Shown here in pieces: positions 14,895-15,024 of a DNA stretch of 15,024 nucleotides. A program made the translations under genes and the position numbers. This DNA is from Pelagophyceae sp. CCMP2097 (lineage: Eukaryota > Sar > Pelagophyceae), in contig MU657994.1 in NCBI GenBank assembly GCA_026770575.1, positions 1,491 to 16,514 of the forward strand, given 5' to 3'. The notes beneath the pieces are model-generated. The model had not been told where the DNA came from. It saw only the letters and a program-made list of their open reading frames with translations, and did not search any database. How positions within the stretch are numbered: position 1 is the stretch's first letter; each line of letters starts with the position of its first letter.

Positions 14895-15024
14895 CCTAAC
14901 ACATTACCATCCACTCGCTCATACTGAGCGGGAGTGCTTCCCCCGGTCTACAGGGCTCAGGGGGGAAACGGGTTATTGGGCCCCAGTAACGCGCACACTC
15001 GCGCCCGGCGCCTAGCCATGGCAC

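Noticed and set aside
13930..15015. A 361-codon plus-strand open frame
   Set aside because: It begins inside a repeat unit and is mostly Arg/Ala/Pro. The spliced minus-strand model at 14129-14486 explains part of it better, although the SFDDEN repeat with a following gtgagt keeps a plus-strand exon possible.
1..15024. CRISPR array, prophage or bacterial operon
   Set aside because: No regularly spaced direct repeats with unique spacers, no bacterial ribosome-binding layout, and clear spliceosomal introns.

Overview
The window looks like nuclear DNA of a GC-rich eukaryotic alga. Genes are split by short spliceosomal introns (about 60-175 bp, donors such as gtgcgt and gtgagg, plus at least two that fit best as GC-AG). 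The families present are eukaryote-specific (NF-YB, a serine palmitoyltransferase small subunit, an LRRC51-type leucine-rich-repeat cap), and an intron-bearing hAT transposase lies among short inverted-repeat elements. A haptophyte or pelagophyte is my guess; the sequence alone does not settle the lineage. No bacterial operons, CRISPR array, rRNA genes or viral genes were seen.

Bases 1-2900 are a compact host-gene block. The last exon of an LRR-cap protein (+) converges on a two-exon ssSPT-like gene (-). A spliced, cysteine-rich, probably secreted protein (+) then converges on the histone-fold transcription factor subunit NF-YB (-), which has at least four exons and a C-terminal tail reached only through a GC-AG intron.

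Bases 3098-9460 are a transposon cluster. Two inverted arms (3098-3884 and 4938-5147) enclose a decaying minus-strand gene fragment and a 543-bp element with near-perfect 37-bp terminal inverted repeats (4361-4903). The left arm is itself split by a 433-bp hAT-type MITE (3117-3549) with 17-bp perfect termini and an 8-bp target duplication; the right arm still carries the matching empty site. Beside this lies a hAT-superfamily transposase gene (5201-8410) with two introns, one frameshift and one in-frame TGA. A second, unrelated MITE-like element (9013-9455) is packed with GTTCAGAAC motifs.

Bases 9500-14100 are gene-poor: a broken transposon-type protein fragment, a tRNA-like/SINE candidate with a perfect B box, G-run palindromes, an AT-richer island with direct repeats, and three repeat units of about 78 bp. 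At the right end (14129-14486, -) two exons of an unrecognised protein can be joined in phase. The most interesting content is the nested transposon history and the GC-AG splicing; no undescribed defence or metabolic system is visible.
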